Part shown: positions 1 through 5,879 of the stretch, piece after piece | Position numbering within the stretch: position 1 is the stretch's first letter | Layout: the number at the start of each line of letters is the position of its first letter | Assembly: GCA_900551335.1 (NCBI GenBank) | Contig: URVO01000093.1 | Span: forward strand, 1-5,879 | DNA from: an uncultured Phascolarctobacterium sp. | GTDB taxonomy: Bacteria > Bacillota > Negativicutes > Acidaminococcales > Acidaminococcaceae | Direction of reading: 5' to 3' | Length of the DNA: 5,879 nucleotides | Position numbers and translations under genes: made by a program | Notes under the pieces: generated by a model | The model's database searches: none | Seen by the model: only the letters and a program-made list of their open reading frames with translations | What the model was told of the DNA's origin: nothing

Positions 1-787
1 CGATGAGGCGATGGAATACAGCCTGATGGCCGGAGGCAAGCGCATCCGTCCGATTCTTTTGATGGCAACGGCTGAGGCTTTGGGCAGCAAGGGCTATAAC
101 TATCTGCCGGTAGCCTGCGGTCTGGAAATGATTCATACATATTCCCTGATTCATGATGACCTGCCCTGCATGGATAATGATGATTATCGTCGTGGCCGCC
201 TGACCAACCATAAGGTTTTTGGCGAGGCGATGGCTGTGCTGGCTGGCGACGGTCTGCTGACGCTGGCCTTTGAGGTTATGCTGGAGCAGAAAAATGTTGA
301 GCCGAAGGCTTTGATTGAAACTGTACGCGAGATGGCTATGTGCGCAGGTAATTTCGGCATGGTCGGCGGTCAGGGCCTCGACCTTGAATATGAAGGCAAG
401 CAGATTACGCCGGAGGCGCTGCGCAAGCTGCACAGCGGTAAAACCGGCGCTTTGTTCATCGCTGCTATCCGCGGCGGTGCGCATCTGGCAGGTGCGACGG
501 AGGAGCAGCTGCTGGCACTGACGAAGTTTGCTGACCTGCTTGGTCTGGCGTTCCAGATTACTGATGATATTCTGGACGTTGAAGGCACGGAGGAGGAGCT
601 GGGCAAGCCTATAGGCAGTGACGAAAAAAATCACAAGTCTACATATGTAAGCCTGTACGGCTTGGAGGCAGCTCATGAGCTGGCTGAGAAAACTGTCAAC
701 GAAGCGCTGGAGTGCCTGACAATGTTTGGTGAAAATGCAGAGCCTCTGCGAGAAATCACCAGAATGATGACTAATCGCAAGAAATAA
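1..787 (+). CDS. ispA: Farnesyl diphosphate synthase (geranyltranstransferase), 5' partial
   Basis: This enzyme condenses dimethylallyl/geranyl diphosphate with isopentenyl diphosphate to give C15 farnesyl diphosphate, the precursor of undecaprenyl and quinone side chains, in the cytosol. The gene enters from the left. Base 1 ends a codon and the first full codon is at 2. The ATG at 11 is internal, because the reading DEAMEYSLMAGGKRIRP is the conserved region that normally lies about 30-40 residues into the protein, so the true start is upstream. The first Asp-rich motif, DDLPCMD, is at 155-175, preceded by HTYSLIH with Tyr five residues before the DD, as in E. coli IspA. GGQGLDL, KTGALF and the second Asp-rich motif DDILD (563-577) follow. 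The C-terminus looks complete, with TAA at 785-787. The neighbouring dxs supplies the same pathway. A longer-chain prenyl synthase is less likely given the FPPS-type motif. Confidence 0.95.
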   Translation, partial: DEAMEYSLMAGGKRIRPILLMATAEALGSKGYNYLPVACGLEMIHTYSLIHDDLPCMDNDDYRRGRLTNHKVFGEAMAVLAGDGLLTLAFEVMLEQKNVEPKALIETVREMAMCAGNFGMVGGQGLDLEYEGKQITPEALRKLHSGKTGALFIAAIRGGAHLAGATEEQLLALTKFADLLGLAFQITDDILDVEGTEEELGKPIGSDEKNHKSTYVSLYGLEAAHELAEKTVNEALECLTMFGENAEPLREITRMMTNRKK

Positions 788-793
788 GTCTAG

Positions 794-829
794 TATACCC
801 TTTGGATAGCAATAGAAGAAGTGGGTATA
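794..829. repeat. Inverted repeat in the ispA-dxs gap
   Basis: TATACCC at 794-800 is the exact reverse complement of GGGTATA at 823-829, with 22 bases between the arms; a G-T pair (793/830) could add one more. The right arm ends four bases before the dxs Shine-Dalgarno core (GAGG at 834-837). In RNA this would be a weak stem with a large loop; in DNA it could be an operator. No T-run follows, so it is not an intrinsic terminator. A 7-base dyad in AT-rich DNA can arise by chance, so any function is speculative. Confidence 0.35.
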
Positions 830-2533
830 TAAAGAGGAAAATATATGGCAGAAAACAATTTATTAGATAAAATTAATTCGCCTGCTGACGTTAAAAAGCT
901 TTCTAATGAACAGCTTAAGCAGCTGGCAGCGGAAATCAGACAGCTGCTGATTAAGGTTATTTCGCATACCGGCGGCCATCTGGCACCGAACCTTGGCGTG
1001 GTCGAGCTGACCTTGGCGCTGCATAAGGTGTTCACTACGCCGCAGGATAAGCTGGTTTTTGACGTTGGCCATCAGGCATATATTCATAAGATTATCACCG
1101 GACGCAGAGAGCAGTTCCCGACTCTCAGGCAGTACGGCGGCCTTTCCGGCTTTCCGAAGCGCTGTGAAAGCGAGCATGACGCGTTTGGCACCGGCCATTC
1201 GAGTACGTCTATTTCTGCAGCGCTCGGCATGGCGGTAGCGCGTGACTTGCAGGGCGAGGACTATAATGTCGTAGCGATTATCGGCGACGGCTCGATGACG
1301 GGTGGCATGGCGTTCGAAGCGCTGAATAATGCAGGCACATTGCATAAGAAGATGGTCGTTGTGCTGAACGACAACGAGATGTCGATTTCCAAAAACGTCG
1401 GCGCAATGAGCGATTATCTGTATCACCTGCGTACTGGCGAGACCTATAATAAGATTAAAAATGATATTGAGGGCTGGCTGAAAAACATGGAGTTTGGCAC
1501 AGATGTGCTGAAGGCTATCCGTCGTTTGAAGGGCAGCGTGAAGTACCTCATGGTGCCGACCTCGATTTTTGAAGAGCTGGGCTTCACCTATCTCGGTCCT
1601 GTTGACGGTCATGATATTCACGGCCTGATTGAGGTATTACAGGCAGCGAAGAAGATTGACGGACCTGTTATGGTGCATGTGCTGACGAAAAAGGGCAAGG
1701 GCTACAAGCCTGCCGAAGAAAGTCCGAACAAGTTTCATGGCACTGGCCCCTTCGAGATTGCGACAGGCAAGAAGATTACCAATCCTGCTGCACCGATAAG
1801 CTATACTGAGGTGTTTGGCAAGACGATTACGGAGCTTGCTGACAGCGACAAGAAGATTGTGGGGCTTACGGCAGCAATGCCGGATGGCACTGGCTTGAAT
1901 ATTTTTGCGCAGGCGCATCCTGACCGCTTCTTTGACGTAGGCATTGCCGAGCAGCATGCCGTGACTGCGGCAGCAGGCATGGCAGCGGCAGGCATGAAGC
2001 CTGTGACGGCGATTTATTCGACGTTCATGCAGCGTGCCTATGACTCTATTCTGCATGATATTTGCATGCAGAAGCTGCATGTGACGATGTGCCTTGACCG
2101 TGCCGGTCTTGTCGGCGACGATGGCTATACACATCACGGCGTTTTTGATTATGCTTATTTGCGCAGCATTCCCAACATGACGATTATGGCGCCGAAGGAC
2201 GAGAACGAGCTGCGTCATATGCTGAAGACAGCATTGAGCTTTAACGGTCCTATATCCGTGCGCTATCCGCGCGGCAGTGGTGTGGGCGTGGATATTACTG
2301 AGCCTATGCAGGAGCTGCCGATTGGTAAGGCAGAGGTGCTGCGTGAGGGCAAGGAGCTGTGCTTCTGGGCGATTGGCAGCATGGTGCAGAGCGCTGTGCA
2401 GGCTGCTGACAAGCTTAAGGAGCAGGGGATTGATGCAGGCGTTGTTAATATGCGCTTTGCTAAGCCTTTGGATAAGGAGCTGCTTATTGAGCATGCTAAG
2501 CGTTACGGAAAAATCGTTACGCTGGAGGAGGGC

Positions 2534-2566
2534 GTGCTGCAGCGAGGTGCTGGAAATCCTCGATGA
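2534..2566 (+). other. Site of the dxs frame loss (about 14 bases missing) and premature stop
   Basis: Gln566 of Dxs is the CAG at 2540-2542. Family members read EE-x-VLQ-GG(F/A)GS-x-VLE here. In this sequence only four bases (C GAG, 2543-2546) lie between the Gln codon and the GTG of VLE (2547), where 18 are expected. That is 14 bases short, exactly the amount that moves the frame as observed. The premature TGA is at 2564-2566. The sequence around the break has short direct repeats (GTGCTG at 2534-2539 and 2547-2552), the kind of context in which slippage or assembly collapse occurs. The missing bases are inferred from family knowledge, not seen. Confidence 0.8.
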
Positions 2567-2706
2567 TGCCGGACTGCTGCAGCAATGCGCTGTGCTGCGT
2601 CTGGGCATTCCTGACGAATTTGTAACGCATGGTGACAAAAAGCTGCTTTTCCGTGATTTAGGTCTGGATACAGACGCGATTGTGCAGAAGGCTGCTGCAT
2701 TTGTAA

Positions 2707-2713
2707 AGGGTGA
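2707..2713 (+). promoter_or_regulatory. Ribosome binding site deciding the tlyA start
   Basis: AGGGTGA lies at 2707-2713, inside the last codons of dxs. Its AGGG core is eight bases before TTG 2719, an ideal distance. It overlaps the alternative GTG at 2710, which has no Shine-Dalgarno sequence of its own upstream. This favours TTG as the start. Confidence 0.6.
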
Positions 2714-2718
2714 ATGAT

Positions 2719-3543
2719 TTGAAGAAAGAACGTCTTGACATTCTGCTGGTCAACCGTGGCCTTTTTGAGAGCCGTGCTAAGGCTCAGGCTGCTGTTATGG
2801 CCGGACAGATTCTGGTCAATGAACAAAAAATAGATAAACCGGGTACACCGATTAATCCTGAGGTGACTATCCGTATTTTGGGCAACAAGCTGCCTTATGT
2901 AAGCCGTGGCGGTCTGAAGCTGGAAAAGGCTTTGCAGATTTTCCCTATCAGCGTGCAGGACAAGGTTGTTGCTGATATCGGCGCGTCTACAGGCGGCTTT
3001 ACGGACTGCGCATTGCAAAACGGTGCGGCAAAGGTCTATGCGATTGATGTTGGCTATGGTCAGCTGGCGTGGAAGCTACGCAATGATGAGCGTGTTGTGA
3101 ACATGGAACGCACCAACGTGCGCTATCTGGAGGCGGACAGCCTGCCGGAGCAGGTGGATGCAGCGACTATTGACGTTGCCTTCATTTCGCTAGACAAAAT
3201 TCTGCCCGCAGTGCATAAGATTCTCAAGCCGGAGGGCTTCGTTGTGGCGCTGGTTAAGCCGCAGTTTGAGGCAGGCAAGGAGAACGTGGGCAAGAAGGGC
3301 GTTGTGCGCGAGGCTGCTGTACATGAGCAGGTTATTAATAATGTTATAGACTTTGCCAAGAGTGAAGGCTTTGGTATTGCTGGGCTCGACTTTTCGCCTA
3401 TCAAGGGGCCGGAGGGCAATATCGAATATCTGCTGCTCTTGACCTTGGGTGAGGACGATGCAGTCAGTGCAGAGTATGTGGCTGAGCTGGTAGGACGCAG
3501 CCATGGCGATTTAGATAAGAAGGGGTCTAAGACAGAGGCGTGA
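2719..3543 (+). CDS. tlyA: TlyA family rRNA 2'-O-methyltransferase (hemolysin A-like)
   Basis: TlyA proteins methylate ribose 2'-OH groups of rRNA cytidines (23S C1920, and in some members 16S C1409) using S-adenosylmethionine; the old name 'hemolysin' comes from phenotypes in other bacteria. The 274-residue protein has an N-terminal S4 RNA-binding domain (about 3-62, KKERLDILLVNRGLFESRAK) and an FtsJ/RrmJ-like methyltransferase domain. The SAM motif DIGASTGGF is at 86-94. The RrmJ-type catalytic Lys-Asp-Lys-Glu set can be placed at Lys67 (SRGGLKL), Asp152 (IDVAFISL), Lys180 (VKPQFE) and Glu236 (GNIEYL). I chose TTG 2719 because of the ribosome binding site spacing and because TlyA proteins typically begin MKKERLD. 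GTG 2710 would add three residues and overlap the dxs stop. Close packing suggests translation coupled to dxs. I cannot tell whether it modifies one or both rRNAs. Confidence 0.93.
   Translation: MKKERLDILLVNRGLFESRAKAQAAVMAGQILVNEQKIDKPGTPINPEVTIRILGNKLPYVSRGGLKLEKALQIFPISVQDKVVADIGASTGGFTDCALQNGAAKVYAIDVGYGQLAWKLRNDERVVNMERTNVRYLEADSLPEQVDAATIDVAFISLDKILPAVHKILKPEGFVVALVKPQFEAGKENVGKKGVVREAAVHEQVINNVIDFAKSEGFGIAGLDFSPIKGPEGNIEYLLLLTLGEDDAVSAEYVAELVGRSHGDLDKKGSKTEA
3534..3538 (+). promoter_or_regulatory. Ribosome binding site deciding the nadK start
   Basis: AGAGG at 3534-3538 is seven bases before ATG 3546 but only one base before the in-frame GTG at 3540, so it supports ATG 3546. It lies within the last codons of tlyA. 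Confidence 0.55.
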
Positions 3544-3545
3544 TT

Positions 3546-4403
3546 ATGGAAGCAAAACGTTTAGGCATTTTCCCTAACTTAAGTAAAGAAAAGGTCTGCA
3601 TAGCGCTGCCGGAATTTGTTGAGCTGTGCAAGGATTGGCGGCTTATTCCTGTGCTGCCGGAGAGCGTAGCCGAGCAATATGAGTGCGAGGCGTATTGCGA
3701 AAGTGATCCGCAATCGCTGCAAAAGCTTGATTTTGCGGTCAGCCTGGGCGGCGACGGTACGCTGCTGCAGATGGCGCGTTATCTGGCGCCGCTTGGCGTG
3801 CCTGCCTTTGGCATTAACTTTGGCAAGCTGGGATTCTTGGCCGAGATTGACCTGCGCGGCATGTATAAGGCGATCAGCCGTCTATCGCAGGGCAACTATA
3901 CGATTGAAACTCGCAGTATGCTGCTGGCATCTGTGCTGCGTGACGGTGAGGTTATCGCGCAGGCGCATGCGCTGAACGATCATGTACTGGCGAAGGGCAT
4001 GTTCAGCAAGCTGGCGCATATGATGCTGTTTATCAACGGCAAGCTTTCTGGCAAATATGCAGCAGACGGCCTGATTATTGCGACCGCTACCGGTTCGACG
4101 GCTTATTCGCTGTCTGCCGGCGGGCCGCTGGTTATGCCGGAGCTGGACGTCAGCGTGATTACGCCTGTTTGTGCGCATTCGCTGGCAAATAGAGCACTCA
4201 TCATTCCTATGACAGAAAAAATTGAGCTGAAGCCTGTTCCCGGCAGCGAGGAAATGCTGCTTTCGGCTGACGGCGAGAATGTCATTGAGGTGCCGAATGA
4301 TACGATGGTGCATATTGAGAAGTGTCCGTATGATATGAAGCTTGTACGCTTGACAAGCAGAGATTATTATCAGACGTGGCAGCAGAAGCTGATGCGTAAT
4401 TAA
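3546..4403 (+). CDS. nadK: NAD kinase (NAD(+) 5'-diphosphate 2'-phosphotransferase)
   Basis: NAD kinase phosphorylates NAD at the adenosine 2'-OH to make NADP, using ATP or polyphosphate, in the cytosol. The 285-residue length fits the family. The GGDGT motif is at 68-72 (SLGGDGTLL) with Asp70 as the likely catalytic base. It is followed by NFGKLGFLAE, the NE/D-type motif ALND (Asn144-Asp145), the glycine-rich TATGSTAYSLSAGGP (TGSTAY at 182-187) and PVCAHSL. All expected motifs are present, so the enzyme should be active. ATG 3546 is preferred by ribosome binding site spacing and gives MEAKRLGIFPN; GTG 3540 would add two residues and overlap the tlyA TGA by four bases. Tight junction with tlyA indicates one transcript. 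The stop codon lies in the loop of a terminator-like hairpin. Confidence 0.95.
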   Translation: MEAKRLGIFPNLSKEKVCIALPEFVELCKDWRLIPVLPESVAEQYECEAYCESDPQSLQKLDFAVSLGGDGTLLQMARYLAPLGVPAFGINFGKLGFLAEIDLRGMYKAISRLSQGNYTIETRSMLLASVLRDGEVIAQAHALNDHVLAKGMFSKLAHMMLFINGKLSGKYAADGLIIATATGSTAYSLSAGGPLVMPELDVSVITPVCAHSLANRALIIPMTEKIELKPVPGSEEMLLSADGENVIEVPNDTMVHIEKCPYDMKLVRLTSRDYYQTWQQKLMRN

Positions 4404-4428
4404 TATGCGCAGCAGCTTCAGAGTTTTT
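4385..4428 (+). terminator. Terminator-like hairpin across the nadK stop codon
   Basis: GAAGCTG (4385-4391) pairs perfectly with CAGCTTC (4413-4419). After one A/G mismatch (4392/4412), TGCG (4393-4396) pairs with CGCA (4408-4411), plus a T-G pair (4397/4407), leaving a loop of about nine AT-only bases that contains the TAA stop of nadK. Four bases (AGAG) separate the stem from five T residues at 4424-4428. The displaced T-run makes it an imperfect intrinsic terminator; it may act as an attenuator or as a 3' mRNA-stabilising structure. It would separate ispA-dxs-tlyA-nadK from argR-recN. Confidence 0.5.
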
Positions 4429-4459
4429 AAAGGATATAGCTTAATTGAGGTGATGAGTT

Positions 4460-4909
4460 ATGAAAATGACCAGACATGCAAAAATAAAGGAGATTATTGA
4501 CAATAATAAGATTGAGACGCAGGAGGATCTGGCCTCTGCTTTACGCCATCAGGGAATTGATGTTACACAGGCTACTGTTTCCCGTGATATTAAGGAGCTG
4601 ATGCTCGTCAAGGTTCCGGATGCCAATGGTCATTATCATTATGCTTATCCGAAGGATCACGGCATGGTGCTGCGTCTTGAGCGCATTGAGCGCACCTTCC
4701 ACGATTCTATTATCAGTGTGCGTCATTCTGACAGCATGGTTGTTGTACGCACGCTGCCGGGTACAGCACCCTCTGTGGCTTTTGCGGTCGACTATATGAA
4801 GTGGCCGGAAATTTTGGGCACAATCGCCGGAGATGACACTGTATTTGTAGCTTTAGCAGATAAAGAGGGCGTAAATACCTTGCTGAAGCGCTTGAAGGAA
4901 TATAGATAA
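4460..4909 (+). CDS. argR: Arginine repressor ArgR/AhrC
   Basis: ArgR is the arginine-sensing DNA-binding regulator, a hexamer in known members, that represses arginine synthesis and may activate catabolism. The 149-residue length is typical. An N-terminal winged helix-turn-helix (about 1-70) begins KMTRHAKIKEII and carries the recognition-helix signature QATVSRDIKEL, with the conserved Ser41-Arg42. The C-terminal arginine-binding and oligomerisation domain (about 80-149) contains LPGTAPSVAFAVD and GTIAGDDTVFV at 120-130, whose Asp125-Asp126 pair matches the arginine-contacting residues of the family. The start at 4460 is supported by GAGG at 4447-4450, nine bases upstream; ATG 4466 is in frame but less favoured. 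It lies 56 bases after nadK, beyond a terminator-like hairpin, and 13 bases before recN. No convincing ARG box was found upstream, so autoregulation cannot be claimed. Confidence 0.96.
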   Translation: MKMTRHAKIKEIIDNNKIETQEDLASALRHQGIDVTQATVSRDIKELMLVKVPDANGHYHYAYPKDHGMVLRLERIERTFHDSIISVRHSDSMVVVRTLPGTAPSVAFAVDYMKWPEILGTIAGDDTVFVALADKEGVNTLLKRLKEYR

Positions 4910-4922
4910 GCGAGGTAGAATT

Positions 4923-5879
4923 ATGCTGCAAGCTTTGCACGTTCATAACTTTGCTTTATTAGAGGATGCTCATGCAGATTTTACTGCTGGGTTCAATGTA
5001 TTTACCGGCGAAACAGGTGCCGGTAAATCTATTTTAATAGATGCCTTTGGCATGGTGCTGGGCGGCCGCTCTAGTGTGGACTATGTGCGCAGCGGCACAG
5101 ACGGACTGTGGGTGCAAGCTGTTTTTGATATCAGCAGCCAGCCGGAAATCAAAGCCTTGCTGAATGAGCATGGCATTGATGAGGATGACGATTTGTTCTT
5201 AAAGCGCCAGATTAGCGCTGCAGGCAAGAGCCGTGCCTTTATCAATGGCGTGCAGGTGCCGCTGGCTGTACTGAAGAATGTCGGCGCCAGGCTTGTGGAT
5301 ATCCATGGTCAGCATGAAAATCAAGACCTGCTGCATCCTGACGCTGCCTTGAAGCTGACAGATGCCTTTGGCGGCGATAAGCTTGCTGCGGCCTATGCGG
5401 AATATAAAAAGCTTTATGCTGTGTATGTTGCACTAGAAAAGCACCTGCGTCAGCTCGAGGAAGAGAATGAGCAACAGGATTTGCTTTTAGAACGCTATGC
5501 ATGGGAAATCAAGGAAATCAGCGAGGCCAGCCTCAAGCTCGGTGAAGAAGAAGGGCTGGAGGAGGAGGCGCGTCTGCTGCAAAACAGCGAGCGCATCATG
5601 CAGGCTGTGAATACGGCGTATAATCATCTGGAGGCCGAGGACGCTGTGCTGGCGCGTCTGGCACATGTGCGCGACCAGCTGCAGTATGCTGCACGTTACG
5701 ACAGCAGGCTGGCACCCTTAGCAGAGTGCGCCGACAGCGCGTGGATTACGCTTGATGACTGTCGCGGCGAGCTGAGCGAATATATGGCGAGCAGCGATTT
5801 TAACGGCGAGCGTGCTGCTGAGGTGCAGCAGCGTCTGGATATTATTTATCGCTTGCAGAAGAAGTACGGCGGTACAACG
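4923..5879 (+). CDS. recN: DNA repair protein RecN, 3' partial
   Basis: RecN is an SMC-like ATPase that acts early in double-strand break repair. The window holds the first 319 codons of a protein usually about 550-570 residues long; the frame is open to the last base. It begins MLQALHVHNFALLEDAHADF, the canonical RecN N-terminus, followed by the Walker A motif TGETGAGKS (about 34-42). The RecN Q-loop signature LVDIHGQHENQDLL follows, and then a Glu/Leu-rich region consistent with the first coiled coil. RLDIIYRLQKKYGG at the right edge matches the conserved segment in the middle of RecN. The Walker B and the second half lie outside the window. GAGG at 4912-4915, seven bases before the ATG, sets the start. 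The 13-base gap from argR indicates co-transcription, the usual Firmicutes arrangement. Confidence 0.96.
   Translation, partial: MLQALHVHNFALLEDAHADFTAGFNVFTGETGAGKSILIDAFGMVLGGRSSVDYVRSGTDGLWVQAVFDISSQPEIKALLNEHGIDEDDDLFLKRQISAAGKSRAFINGVQVPLAVLKNVGARLVDIHGQHENQDLLHPDAALKLTDAFGGDKLAAAYAEYKKLYAVYVALEKHLRQLEEENEQQDLLLERYAWEIKEISEASLKLGEEEGLEEEARLLQNSERIMQAVNTAYNHLEAEDAVLARLAHVRDQLQYAARYDSRLAPLAECADSAWITLDDCRGELSEYMASSDFNGERAAEVQQRLDIIYRLQKKYGGTT

Larger units (their letters stand above)
845..2717 (+). pseudogene. dxs: 1-deoxy-D-xylulose-5-phosphate synthase, frame-disrupted near the C-terminus
   Basis: Dxs makes DXP from pyruvate and glyceraldehyde 3-phosphate using thiamine diphosphate, the first step of the MEP isoprenoid pathway. 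The ATG at 845 is set by AGAGGA at 833-838. The uninterrupted frame gives 573 residues (845-2566). Visible are the N-terminal SHTGGHLAPNLG, DVGHQAY (73-79), the ThDP/Mg site GDGSMTGG (147-154) with NDNEMSIS (175-182), the catalytic Glu369 in DVGIAEQH, and DRAGLVGDDGYTHHG. After Gln566 the frame reads RGAGNPR and stops. The expected continuation EVLEILDDAG to LLFRDLGLD is in the next frame, from 2544 to TGA at 2715-2717. Joined, with about five residues restored, the protein would be near 628 residues, the family's normal size. The lesion removes or garbles about 60 C-terminal residues. Because Dxs is normally essential where MEP is the only route, a sequencing or assembly error is a serious alternative to a true pseudogene. 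Confidence 0.9.

Noticed and set aside
802..833. Possible promoter TTGGAT - 18 bases - TATATA before dxs
   Set aside because: The -35 match is poor, and a transcript starting about seven bases after the -10 would begin at or after the dxs Shine-Dalgarno site, removing it from the mRNA.
2534..2566. Programmed ribosomal frameshift as the explanation for the dxs break
   Set aside because: No slippery heptamer or clear downstream stimulatory structure was seen, dxs is not known to be recoded, and a simple frame change would still leave out the conserved GGxGS residues.
1637..2638. Long antisense ORF (333 codons) opposite dxs, with similar ones at 863-1621 and 2503-3018
   Set aside because: Each lies opposite a well-supported gene, the translations show no recognisable domain and are rich in His, Arg, Cys and Ser, as expected from reverse reading of biased codons. 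The first and third also cross the dxs break without relation to it.
4404..4459. Promoter or ARG box for argR in the nadK-argR gap
   Set aside because: The best pair (TTCAGA at 4417, CTTAAT at 4440) would start transcription inside the Shine-Dalgarno site, and no segment resembles an ARG box well enough to claim one.
1..5879. An undescribed system, mobile element, RNA gene or CRISPR array
   Set aside because: The window is filled by six recognisable housekeeping genes with gaps under 60 bases; no repeat array, transposase, tRNA-like or rRNA-like sequence was seen.

Overview
The window is a compact stretch of bacterial housekeeping genes, all on the + strand: ispA (5' end cut off) - dxs (reading frame broken) - tlyA - nadK - argR - recN (3' end cut off). 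This order is the conserved Firmicutes arrangement, in which ispA, dxs and tlyA are followed by argR and recN, here with nadK between tlyA and argR as in many anaerobic Firmicutes. The ArgR protein is also of the Gram-positive AhrC/ArgR type. Codon use is mixed, without strong AT bias, and the Shine-Dalgarno sites are good. I infer an anaerobic Firmicute, possibly of the Negativicutes; the exact taxon is a guess.

Layout. Bases 1-787 hold the farnesyl diphosphate synthase. A 57-base gap contains a loose inverted repeat and the dxs ribosome binding site. Bases 845-2717 hold the 1-deoxy-D-xylulose-5-phosphate synthase locus. Its frame is lost near base 2543, so the uninterrupted ORF stops at 2566 while the conserved C-terminus continues in another frame to 2717. 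tlyA follows at 2719 (or 2710), and nadK starts within or just after the tlyA stop. A hairpin followed by five T residues spans the nadK stop codon and could end or attenuate the first transcription unit. argR and recN follow, 13 bases apart. No gene-free stretch exceeds 60 bases.

Function. Dxs starts the MEP isoprenoid pathway and IspA extends the C5 units to C15, so they form a metabolic pair. TlyA (rRNA methyltransferase), NadK (NADP supply), ArgR (arginine regulator) and RecN (double-strand break repair) are linked by conserved order rather than by one pathway. No mobile element, RNA gene, CRISPR array or undescribed system was seen. The main anomaly is the dxs lesion, best explained by about 14 missing bases that removed a conserved Gly-Gly-x-Gly-Ser segment. 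The next most useful observation is the terminator-like hairpin between nadK and argR.
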